Part shown: piece after piece, positions 23,490 through 33,919 of the stretch
Layout of the letters: each line of letters opens with the position of its first letter
Numbering within the stretch: the stretch's first letter is position 1
Source of the DNA: Rhodanobacter thiooxydans LCS2
Lineage (GTDB): Bacteria > Pseudomonadota > Gammaproteobacteria > Xanthomonadales > Rhodanobacteraceae
NCBI RefSeq assembly: GCF_000264375.1
Contig: NZ_AJXW01000057.1
Location: 1-52,757, forward strand
DNA length: 52,757 nucleotides
Direction: 5' to 3'
Notes under the pieces: model-generated
Database searches by the model: none
Seen by the model: the letters and a program-made list of their open reading frames with translations, nothing else
Told to the model about the DNA's origin: nothing
Position numbers and translations under genes: made by a program

Positions 23490-23795
23490 CGACGCGCTGG
23501 ATTCTGCGCGCCTCGCAGGAATGACGGGCAAGAAGACCTTTCCAGGGATGCGCTGACCCGTTCAGTGCATCCTTGGGCCAAAACCATTCAGGCGAAAGCG
23601 TGGCCGGGATCGCCCACGGGCCGTGTCCCGGTGCACAGCTTGGGCCCGTGCCGCCGCGCGAAGCGGTAAAAGCGCTTGATGTTCTGCATTCGGGCCGATG
23701 AAATACGCGTATCGCTTCACCCAGTGTGCGCCCGCGAGGCGCCATACTCGCGCCTCTCCCTCCACACCCAAATGACCTCGGGGCTCCCCACCATC
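23490..23795. other. Intergenic stretch with REP-like sequence
   Basis: 306 bp with no gene recognised. Near its start, CTGGATTCTGCGCGCCTCGC and AGGAATGAC (23497-23525) resemble the common dispersed hairpin based on TGGATTC...GAATGAC of Xanthomonadales. The rest holds several GGGCC/GGCCC inverted segments between 23600 and 23660. Confidence 0.4.
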
Positions 23796-25136
23796 ATGTC
23801 CGTCCGTCTTGCCCGCCTGTTGTCCGTTGCCCTGATCGGGGCCTGTCTCGCCACTCCCGCGTTCGCCAAGAGCAAGCCCAAGGCGCAGCACGCCAGCGCC
23901 GCCGTCAAGAGCAGCCTGGTGTGGCGCGGCGACGTGGCCACCGCCAACGGCGTGGTCAACGAAGTGGCCAAGGCGTGGGAGAAGAGCGGCCACGGACGGA
24001 TCGAGCTGCAGCCGTTCAACACCGCCTCGGGCATCGACGCGGTGGCCGGCGGCACCGCCGACCTGGCCGGCAGCGCGCGCGCCAGCGACAACAGCGCGCA
24101 GAACGCGAACCTCACCTTCACCCCGGTGGCGTGGGACGCGCTGGTGATCGTCACCCAGTCGTCCAACCCGGTGCGCAGCCTCAGCCTTAAGCAGGTACAC
24201 GACATCTACTACGGCCGCATCCACAACTGGAGCGAAGTCGGCGGCAGCAATGCGCCGATCGACGTCTACGCGGTGGCCAGCCCCGGCGACGGCGTGGAAT
24301 ACAGCCTGCGCGAGCTGCTGTTCGGCCGCGGCAACCAGCCGGTGGCGGCGCCCCGGCTGTACGTCAACACGCGCAAGCTGGAGGAAGGCATTGCGCTGAA
24401 CCCGAACGGCCTGGGCGTGAGCACCCTGGCCAGCATCAGCGGCAACCCGAAGCTCAAGGCGATCCCGATCGACGGCAAGCCGGCCACCGCCGCCAACATC
24501 GCCGATGGCAGCTACCCGCTGTTCATCCCGCTGTACCTGGTGACCAACCCGCGCAGCCCGAAGGCCGCCCAGGCGCAGGCCTTCATCGACTTCATGCAGA
24601 CCGCGCCGGCCGAGGCCGCGCTGCGCAAGCACGCGGTGCTGCCCTACCAGGATGGCGCGGCGCTGGTGGCACTGGACACCTCGCGGCGCAGCCGGATCCT
24701 GGTCGAAGCGGGCGCGCGCCCGGTCCGCGGCACGCCGGTGTCGGCGCCGGGCGCCACCTACGCGGCACGCGCCGCGATCGCGCCGACCTCGCCCGATACG
24801 CTGGCGGCCCGGCAGGCGGTCGAACGCCGCCGCGCCGAAGAGAAGGACAACGCCCGCCTGAGCCGGATCCAGGGCAGCGTGAGCGACGTCACCGTCACCA
24901 GCGTGGACCATGCGAGCGGCAGCGCCACCTCGCTCGATCGCAGCGCGGGCAAGGACTTCGGCAAGGTCGACGCCAACGCCAGCCACGCGCTGACCACCTA
25001 CAAGGTGGCCAAGGGCGACACTCTGTCGACGATCGCCAAGCGGCACTCGGTCGAGGTGGCCCAGCTGCGCCTGTGGAACCACCTGAAGAACGACCAGCTC
25101 AAGCTCGGCCAGGTGCTGCGCCTCCGCGACCGCTGA
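23796..25136 (+). CDS. Periplasmic phosphate-binding-protein-like domain fused to LysM
   Basis: A 446-residue exported protein. Residues 1-24 are a signal peptide ending TPAFA. Residues 40-310 resemble a PstS-type solute-binding domain: GDVATANGVVNEVAKAWEK, then GGTADLAGSARASD, FTPVAWDALVIVTQSSNPV, VHDIYYGRIHNWSEVGGSNAPIDVYAV, typical of phosphate-binding-like proteins. Residues 315-395 form a low-complexity linker with a coiled ERRRAEEKDNARL piece, and residues 397-446 are one LysM repeat (YKVAKGDTLSTIAKRHSVEV, LKLGQVLRLRDR) that binds peptidoglycan. No phosphate transporter genes are adjacent, so the protein may be a wall-anchored ligand binder rather than a transport component. The ribosome site is weak; the start is set by the signal peptide. 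Confidence 0.8.
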   Translation: MSVRLARLLSVALIGACLATPAFAKSKPKAQHASAAVKSSLVWRGDVATANGVVNEVAKAWEKSGHGRIELQPFNTASGIDAVAGGTADLAGSARASDNSAQNANLTFTPVAWDALVIVTQSSNPVRSLSLKQVHDIYYGRIHNWSEVGGSNAPIDVYAVASPGDGVEYSLRELLFGRGNQPVAAPRLYVNTRKLEEGIALNPNGLGVSTLASISGNPKLKAIPIDGKPATAANIADGSYPLFIPLYLVTNPRSPKAAQAQAFIDFMQTAPAEAALRKHAVLPYQDGAALVALDTSRRSRILVEAGARPVRGTPVSAPGATYAARAAIAPTSPDTLAARQAVERRRAEEKDNARLSRIQGSVSDVTVTSVDHASGSATSLDRSAGKDFGKVDANASHALTTYKVAKGDTLSTIAKRHSVEVAQLRLWNHLKNDQLKLGQVLRLRDR

Positions 25137-25200
25137 GAGCCCATGAATTTTTCGACCGCGAAGCCCGGCCATGGCGAGGGCATGGCGAAGGCATGGATAC

Positions 25201-25274
25201 CCGAGTCGAGGCAATGCAGGGAGCGGTTGCCCGATGCCCGAGTTGAGGCAACGCAAGGAGCGGTTGCCCGATGG
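25201..25274 (+). repeat. 37-nt tandem direct repeat
   Basis: Two units, 25201-25237 and 25238-25274, with only five differences. The preceding bases (25169-25196) hold a shorter repeat of ATGGCGAAGGC type. All lie in the gap between the LysM protein and the HAD phosphatase. Confidence 0.8.
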
Positions 25275-25314
25275 CCGGACGCGGATCGGGCACGTCAGTG
25301 GCTGATTCGCATGA

Positions 25315-25341
25315 GCGAGTCCGGGCATGTACCGGACTCGC
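25315..25341 (+). terminator. Hairpin before the HAD phosphatase gene
   Basis: GCGAGTCCGG and CCGGACTCGC form a perfect 10-bp stem around a 7-nt loop, followed by an A-rich, not T-rich, stretch. It may be a terminator for the upstream gene or a leader structure. Confidence 0.5.
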
Positions 25342-25397
25342 GACAGAAGAAAACCACGGGAAGTGGCTTTCTTCTCGAGTGCTGAGCCCGCGCGGAC

Positions 25398-26096
25398 GTG
25401 CCGATCCTCGCGCTGACGCTCGACCTCGACGACACCTTGTGGCCGGTGCTGCCGGCGCTCGAACGCGCCGACCAGGCGGTGGACACGTGGCTGCGGCAGC
25501 ACCACCCCGAGGTCGCCCGCGCGTGGCCGATCGCAGCCATGCGTGCGCTGCGCCTGCAGGTCGCTGCCGAGCGGCTCGACCTGGCGCACGACTTCACCCG
25601 CCAGCGCCAGCTCACCCTGCAGCAGGCATTCGCCGCCTGCGGCGTGGATGACGCGCCGGTGGAAGCGCTATGGGAAATCTACTTCGCCGCGCGCAACCGC
25701 GTGGAGCTGTACCCGGACAGCCTGCCCGCGCTGGAACGGATCGCCACGCACTGGCCGCTGGCCAGCCTGACCAACGGCAATGCCGACCTGCAGCGCATCG
25801 GCATCCACGCGCACTTCGCCCACCACGTCTGCGCGCGCGACAGCGGCGTGGCCAAGCCCGACCCGCGCATCTTCCTGGCCGCGGCCGAACGGCTGGGCGT
25901 GGCGCCCGGGCAGATCCTGCACGTCGGCGACGATCCGGCGATGGACATGGCCGGCGCCCGCGACGCCGGCCTGCGCACCGCCTGGATTAACCGCGCGGGC
26001 CTGCCCTGGCCAGCCGAACTGGGCGTGGCGCCGGAGCTGGACCTGCGCGACATGACCGAGCTGGCCAACTGGCTCGACGCGCACGGCGCCCGCTGA
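25398..26096 (+). CDS. HAD-superfamily hydrolase, YigB-like phosphatase
   Basis: A 232-residue enzyme with the four HAD motifs: DLDDTLW (Asp nucleophile and general acid, residues 9-15), SLTNGN (motif II Thr/Ser, about residue 125), GVAKPDPRIF (motif III Lys) and HVGDDPAMDMAGA (motif IV, about residue 176). The helical cap between motifs I and II and the overall size fit subfamily IA, as in YigB, which dephosphorylates the riboflavin intermediate; other small phosphate esters are possible. The start is a GTG. Genes around it are unrelated, so context gives no substrate hint. Confidence 0.85.
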   Translation: MPILALTLDLDDTLWPVLPALERADQAVDTWLRQHHPEVARAWPIAAMRALRLQVAAERLDLAHDFTRQRQLTLQQAFAACGVDDAPVEALWEIYFAARNRVELYPDSLPALERIATHWPLASLTNGNADLQRIGIHAHFAHHVCARDSGVAKPDPRIFLAAAERLGVAPGQILHVGDDPAMDMAGARDAGLRTAWINRAGLPWPAELGVAPELDLRDMTELANWLDAHGAR

Positions 26097-26196
26097 CCAA
26101 GGGACCATAGGCAAGCTGTGCGCGATGCGCGCATCATTGCCGGCTCATCGCCCATGTCGTGGCGCACCGTGCCGCCGCAAGCCCGAAGGATCCCGC

Positions 26197-27603
26197 ATGT
26201 CCGCCCTGATCGAACGCCAGTCCGGCAACCGCCGCAGCATCGCCATCGAGACCACCGACGCCGCACACTACGCCGCGACCCGTCGCCGGCTCACCGCGGC
26301 GCAGCGACGCTGGCTGACCGACAGCGGTTTCGAGGCGGCGGCGGGCACGTACGCGCTGCTGTCCGATGCCACGGGCAAGCCGGTGCGCGTGCTGGCAGGC
26401 GTGGATCCGCGCGAGCCGCTGGCGGCGCTGGCCGCACTGCCGTGCAGCCTGCCCGAAGCGACCTACCATCTCGCCGACGAAGGCGTGCTGGCCGATCCGC
26501 TGCAGGCCGCGCTGGGCTGGGCGCTGGGCGCCTACCAGTTCACCCGCTACCGCCAGGCGAAACGTGCACCGGCCCGGCTCGCCGTACCGGCGGCCCAGCT
26601 GCAACAGCTGGCGCCGCTGGCCGAAGCCACCGCGCTGGTGCGCGACCTGGTCAACACGCCGACCGAGCACATGGGCCCGGAGCAGCTCGGCGATGCCGTG
26701 AAGCGGCTCGGCAAGGCGCATCAGGCGAAGGTGCGCGACTGGGTCGGCGAGGAGCTGCTCAAGGCGAACTTCCCGACCATCCACGCGGTGGGCCGCGCCA
26801 GCCATCGCGCGCCGCGGCTGGTCGAGCTGAGCTGGGGCCGCAAGGCGGACCCGAAGCTGGTGATCGTCGGCAAGGGCGTGTGCTTCGACACCGGCGGGCT
26901 CGACCTGAAATCGTCCGACGGCATGCGCTGGATGAAGAAGGACATGGGCGGCGCCGCGCACGCGATCGCGCTGGCCGGGCTGGTGATGCAGGCGCAACTG
27001 CCGGTGCGCCTCACCTTGCTGATCCCCGCGGTGGAAAACGCGGTGGCCGGCAACGCGCTGCGCCCGGGCGAGGTGGTGGTGACCCGCGCCGGCCACTCGG
27101 TGGAGATCGACAACACCGACGCCGAGGGCCGCCTGGTCCTGTGCGATGCGCTGGCCTACGGCGCGGAACAGCAGCCGGAGCTGATGCTCGATTTCGCCAC
27201 CCTCACCGGCGCCGCCCGCGTGGCGCTGGGGCCCGACCTGCCGGCGCTGTTCGCCAACGACGAGGCCGCGGCCGCCGCGCTGCTCGCCGCCGGTCGCGCG
27301 GTCGACGATCCGCTGTGGCGGCTGCCGCTGTGGCGGCCGTACCGCAAGATGCTCGATTCCTACCTGGCCGACTTCGCCAACGCCGGCGCGTCGCGCCACG
27401 CGGGCGCGATCACCGCGGCGCTGTACCTGGAGCGCTTCGTGCCGGACGGCACGCCGTGGCTGCACCTGGACACCTACGCCTGGAACGACGCCGACCGCCC
27501 CGGCCGCCCGCGCGGCGGCGAGGCGATGGGTCTGCGCGCGATGTTCGCGTTCCTGCACCAGCGCTACGGCAACATGACTTCCGGCGTTGTCGTGCCGCAG
27601 TGA
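26197..27603 (+). CDS. Leucyl aminopeptidase, M17 family
   Basis: A 468-residue cytoplasmic metallopeptidase that removes N-terminal residues from peptides. The signature NTDAEGRLVLCDAL is present around residue 307, together with GKGVCFDTGGLDLKSSDGMRWMKKDMGGAA (about residue 225), which supplies the lysine and aspartate metal ligands, and LDFATLTGAARVALG. The N-terminal 150 residues are shorter and more divergent than in PepA, as in PepB/LAP-2 type enzymes. The ATG at 26197 follows GAAGGA at 6 nt. The M1 peptidase gene starts 40 bp downstream, so the two aminopeptidases probably share a transcript. Confidence 0.88.
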   Translation: MSALIERQSGNRRSIAIETTDAAHYAATRRRLTAAQRRWLTDSGFEAAAGTYALLSDATGKPVRVLAGVDPREPLAALAALPCSLPEATYHLADEGVLADPLQAALGWALGAYQFTRYRQAKRAPARLAVPAAQLQQLAPLAEATALVRDLVNTPTEHMGPEQLGDAVKRLGKAHQAKVRDWVGEELLKANFPTIHAVGRASHRAPRLVELSWGRKADPKLVIVGKGVCFDTGGLDLKSSDGMRWMKKDMGGAAHAIALAGLVMQAQLPVRLTLLIPAVENAVAGNALRPGEVVVTRAGHSVEIDNTDAEGRLVLCDALAYGAEQQPELMLDFATLTGAARVALGPDLPALFANDEAAAAALLAAGRAVDDPLWRLPLWRPYRKMLDSYLADFANAGASRHAGAITAALYLERFVPDGTPWLHLDTYAWNDADRPGRPRGGEAMGLRAMFAFLHQRYGNMTSGVVVPQ

Positions 27604-27618
27604 AAGACTGCATCCTGC

Positions 27619-27640
27619 GGGTTTCCCCGGCCGGAAACCC
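27619..27640 (+). promoter_or_regulatory. Hairpin over the ribosome site of the M1 peptidase gene
   Basis: GGGTTTCC and GGAAACCC pair around a 6-nt loop just before the ATG at 27644. The purine-rich 3' arm is the only candidate Shine-Dalgarno, so the hairpin could lower translation of the second gene. Confidence 0.5.
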
Positions 27641-27643
27641 GCC

Positions 27644-29386
27644 ATGCCGCTCCGCCTGCACCTGCTCGCCATCAGCGCGGCGCTCGGCCTCGCCGCCTGC
27701 ACCGGCGTTCCCGTCGCCCGCACCGCGGCACCGGCCCGACCGGCGCTGACCGCGCAGACGCTGAGCTCCGGCGGCGGCATGCCGGCCGAACAGGCGCGCG
27801 TGCACTTCGACCACGCCGAGCTGCACTTCACCGTGCTGCCAGCCACGCAAAGCATCGACGCACGCGCCATCCTGAGCTTCACCGCCAAGTCCGCCACCGA
27901 CACGCTGCTGCTGGACCTGGACCGCAACCTGCCGATCGGCGCGATCGAGCTGGACGGCCGTCCGCTCGCCGCCAGCGCGTGGAGCAATCCCGACGGCCGC
28001 CTGCGCATCCGGCTGCCGGCACCGCTGGCCACCGGCGGCAAGCTGAGCGTGACGATCCGCTACGGCGGCAAGCCGCACGTGGCGAAGAAGGCGCCGTGGG
28101 ACGGCGGCTTCGTGTGGAGCCACACCGCCGACGGCCAGCCGTGGGTGGCCAGCGCGGTCGAGGGCGAAGGCTGCGACCTGTTCTGGCCGTGCATCGACCA
28201 GCCGCAGGGCGAGCCCGACCTGGTCGATACCTGGATCACCGTGCTGAAGACGCTCGCCGCACCCGGCAACGGCGTGCTGGTCGGCATTACCGATGCAGGC
28301 GACAGCCACACGTACCACTGGCGCGCCAAACACCCGGACACCTACGCGATCTCGATCAACGTCGGTCCGTTCAAGCTGCTCGAGGGCAACTACGCCAGCC
28401 GCTACGGCAACACCATCCCGATGGAGCTGTGGTACCTGCCCGAGCATGCGGCCGGTGCGCGGCAACTGTTCGGCGAGTTCCCGCGCCTGCTGGATTTCTT
28501 CGAGCAGCAGATCGGCCCGTACCCGTTCGGCGACGAGAAGATGGGCGTGGTGGAAACCCCACACCTGGGCATGGAACACCAGACCATCAACGCCTATGGC
28601 AACCGCTACCGCCTGAATGGCTACGGCTACGACAGCCTGCTGCAGCACGAATTCGCCCACGAGTGGTTCGGCAACCAGCTGACCAACGCCGACTGGGACG
28701 ACATGTGGCTGCACGAAAGTTTCGGCACCTACATGCAGTCGCTGTACAGTCAGTACCTCAACGGCGACATGGACTATTTCAGCTGGCTGCACGAGCTGCG
28801 CCTGAAGTTGCGCAACCGCCATCCGATCGTCTCCGGCAGCAGCCGCACCGAGGAACAGGTCTACGACGAGAAGGCCGGCCCGGGCCAGGACATCTACAAC
28901 AAGGGCGCGCTGATGCTGCACACGCTGCGCCAGCTGATCGGCGACGAGGCCTTCTTCGACAGCATCCGCCGGCTGGTCTACGGCCGCCCCGATCCCAGAC
29001 CGGGCAACTTCAGCCCGCGTTACGCCAGCACCGGCGACTACGTGGCGATCGTCAACCAGGTCACCGGCCGCAAGCTCGACTGGTTCTTCGACGTCTACCT
29101 GCGCGACGCCACGCTGCCGCGGCTGGACGAGCAGCGCGTGGGCGACACGCTGAAGCTGCGCTGGGTCACCCAGCATGGCAAGCCGTTCCCGATGCCGGTC
29201 GAGGTGCAGGTGGGCGACACCCTGCACACCCTGCCGATGAGCGACGGCAGCGGCCAGCTGCAGGTGCCGGCCGGCAGCCTGCTGATCGTCGACCCGCGCT
29301 CGAAGGTGCTGCGCGAGATGCCGCACGTGGTGGCCTACCAGCAATGGATGAAGCAGCAGCGGGCAGCGCCGCGCGCGGGGAAATAA
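27644..29386 (+). CDS. M1-family metallopeptidase, lipoprotein
   Basis: A 580-residue gluzincin. MPLRLHLLAISAALGLAACTG is a lipoprotein signal with lipobox LAAC, so the enzyme is anchored on the periplasmic side. The M1 core is complete: the exopeptidase-type loop appears as LGMEHQTINAYG, the zinc site is HEFAH at residues 335-339 with the third ligand Glu358 in WLHESFG, exactly 18 residues further. Residues 30-230 are the N-terminal beta saddle (EGEGCDLFWPCIDQP is the usual D-x-P turn). It trims peptides in the envelope. It lies 40 bp after the M17 aminopeptidase gene. Confidence 0.88.
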   Translation: MPLRLHLLAISAALGLAACTGVPVARTAAPARPALTAQTLSSGGGMPAEQARVHFDHAELHFTVLPATQSIDARAILSFTAKSATDTLLLDLDRNLPIGAIELDGRPLAASAWSNPDGRLRIRLPAPLATGGKLSVTIRYGGKPHVAKKAPWDGGFVWSHTADGQPWVASAVEGEGCDLFWPCIDQPQGEPDLVDTWITVLKTLAAPGNGVLVGITDAGDSHTYHWRAKHPDTYAISINVGPFKLLEGNYASRYGNTIPMELWYLPEHAAGARQLFGEFPRLLDFFEQQIGPYPFGDEKMGVVETPHLGMEHQTINAYGNRYRLNGYGYDSLLQHEFAHEWFGNQLTNADWDDMWLHESFGTYMQSLYSQYLNGDMDYFSWLHELRLKLRNRHPIVSGSSRTEEQVYDEKAGPGQDIYNKGALMLHTLRQLIGDEAFFDSIRRLVYGRPDPRPGNFSPRYASTGDYVAIVNQVTGRKLDWFFDVYLRDATLPRLDEQRVGDTLKLRWVTQHGKPFPMPVEVQVGDTLHTLPMSDGSGQLQVPAGSLLIVDPRSKVLREMPHVVAYQQWMKQQRAAPRAGK

Positions 29387-29411
29387 CCGATCGGACGGCC
29401 GCGGGCGTCCC

Positions 29412-29417
29412 TATAAT
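29412..29417 (+). promoter_or_regulatory. -10 element before the hydroxylase gene
   Basis: A perfect TATAAT 30 nt ahead of the ATG at 29447; no clear -35 box is seen at the proper distance, so the promoter is tentative. Confidence 0.4.
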
Positions 29418-29446
29418 CACCGCACGTCCAGCCATGGATCCTGCCG

Positions 29447-30766
29447 ATGCAGCCGCCCCCCCTTGCCGTTTCCGCCTCGTGCCGCGAGCAGGCGCTGGCC
29501 GCCTGGCAGCGCGGCGACACGGCAGCCGCCGAGCAGGCCTTTCGGCGCCTGCTGGAGCTGCTGCCGGACGACGCCGAAGCGCTGCAGTTCGTGGCCACTT
29601 GCGAGCTTGGCCGGGGCGATGCCGAGCGCGCGATCGCCCTGCTGGCCGCGGCGCACCGCGCCGAGCCAGAGGACGCCGCCGTGCTGCACCGTCTCGGCGA
29701 GGTGCAGATGCTGGCCGGCGCACACCAAGCCGCCGTCGACAGCCTGCGCCAGGGCCTGCAGCTCGCACCCGGCATGTTCGTGGCGCGCCTGCGCCTGGGC
29801 GTGGCGCTCGAACAGCTGGGGCGTCGGCACGAGGCGATGCTGGCCTACCTCGGCGCACTCGACGCCGCGCAGGCGCAGGGCCGCTGGCTCAGCGACGACA
29901 CCACCGCGCCCGGCCTGCGCGAGGCGGTGAAGCATGCCGCGCGCTTCGTGGCGGCCGGCCGGCGCGAACTGTTCGACGCGGTCATCGAGCCGCTGCGCCA
30001 ACGCTACGGCCGCTCGGAGCTGACCCGCGTCGACCAGTGCCTGGCGATCTACCTGCATGAGCGGGAAGCGGACCTGCCGGACCCGCGGCAGCGTCCCACC
30101 TTCCTGTATTTTCCCGGCATTCCCAGCCGCACGTTCTATCCGCGCGAGCGCTTTCCGGAGCACGCGCGGCTGGAGGCGGCCGCCGGGACGATCGGCGAGG
30201 AGCTGCGCGGCGTGCTCGCCCAGGACGATCTGGTGCCGTTCCTGGGCACCAACGCCAGCGGGGAACTGCTCGATTCGTCCGGCACGCAGGGGCCGGCCTG
30301 GGATGCGTTCTTCTTCTACCGGCACGGCCAGCGCCACGACCTGCACTGCACCCGCTGCCCGCGCACCAGCGCGATGCTGGACTCGCTGCCACTGGTGCGG
30401 GTGCGCGAGCACGCGCCGGAGACGCTGTTTTCGGTGCTGCGTCCAGGCACGCACATCCTGCCGCACCGCGGCGTCACCAACACGCGCCTGGTCACCCACC
30501 TGCCGCTGATCGTGCCGCCGGACTGCGCCCTGCGCGTGGGTGGCGAAACCCACGTGTGGGAACAAGGCCGCTGCGTCACCTTCGACGACACCTTCGAGCA
30601 CGAAGCATGGAACCGCGGCACGCAGACCCGCGTGGTGCTGATCCTGGACAGCTGGAACCCCGACCTCAGCGAGGCCGAACGGGCGGCGGTGGCCGACCTG
30701 GTCGCCGCCATCGGCGACTTCAACCGCGAAAGCGGGACGGCGCCTGCCGCACCGCCCCGGTCCTGA
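29447..30766 (+). CDS. TPR protein with aspartyl/asparaginyl beta-hydroxylase domain
   Basis: A 439-residue protein. Residues 8-150 consist of four TPR units (for example EQALAAWQRGDTAAAEQAFR, then AVLHRLGEVQMLAGAHQAA). Residues 230-425 are an Asp/Asn beta-hydroxylase domain: FLYFPGIPSRTFYPRERFPE, LRPGTHILPHRGVTNTRLVTHLPLIVP, then GRCVTFDDTFEHEAWN, giving the two iron-binding histidines, and RVVLILDSWNPDLS. Such enzymes use iron, oxygen and 2-oxoglutarate to hydroxylate Asp, Asn or other residues. It is followed by a TonB receptor and a TPR-sulfotransferase, an arrangement that suggests a modification/uptake unit. The ribosome site is poor; the start is provisional. Confidence 0.85.
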   Translation: MQPPPLAVSASCREQALAAWQRGDTAAAEQAFRRLLELLPDDAEALQFVATCELGRGDAERAIALLAAAHRAEPEDAAVLHRLGEVQMLAGAHQAAVDSLRQGLQLAPGMFVARLRLGVALEQLGRRHEAMLAYLGALDAAQAQGRWLSDDTTAPGLREAVKHAARFVAAGRRELFDAVIEPLRQRYGRSELTRVDQCLAIYLHEREADLPDPRQRPTFLYFPGIPSRTFYPRERFPEHARLEAAAGTIGEELRGVLAQDDLVPFLGTNASGELLDSSGTQGPAWDAFFFYRHGQRHDLHCTRCPRTSAMLDSLPLVRVREHAPETLFSVLRPGTHILPHRGVTNTRLVTHLPLIVPPDCALRVGGETHVWEQGRCVTFDDTFEHEAWNRGTQTRVVLILDSWNPDLSEAERAAVADLVAAIGDFNRESGTAPAAPPRS

Positions 30767-30953
30767 GTGCGGGCGGACTGAGCGTCGACCGCACCGATGG
30801 TGGTGGTGCGCGGGGCCATTACTGAGAGTAGTCTCTTGCCGGCTGGGCACCGCGGGTGGTTGTCGTGGCGTGTTCCAGTGTGTACCCGGGAGGGGCGCGA
30901 CAGGTTCGAGGGCTGGGAACGCATCACATAACAACATCCAATGGGGAGAACAA

Positions 30954-33827
<2,874 letters not shown>

Positions 33828-33854
33828 TCGTCTGAGCAAACCGGCAACAAACGG

Positions 33855-33880
33855 GAGGGCCGCGAACATTCGCGGCCCTC
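33855..33880 (+). terminator. Terminator-like hairpin after the TonB receptor
   Basis: GAGGGCCGCGA and TCGCGGCCCTC form a perfect 11-bp stem with loop ACAT, followed by TTGCAT. It would end or attenuate transcription before the sulfotransferase gene. Confidence 0.7.
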
Positions 33881-33919
33881 TTGCATAATGGGTTACGCAA
33901 GGCCATCGACGGAGAAGGC

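Noticed and set aside
22032..23531. Long open frames opposite degQ, and similar ones opposite the aminopeptidase, TonB-receptor, mre and glpK genes
   Set aside because: Same GC-driven artefact; none has a recognisable domain, ribosome site or plausible start.
25169..25274. CRISPR array
   Set aside because: Only two adjacent units without spacers; it is a plain tandem repeat.
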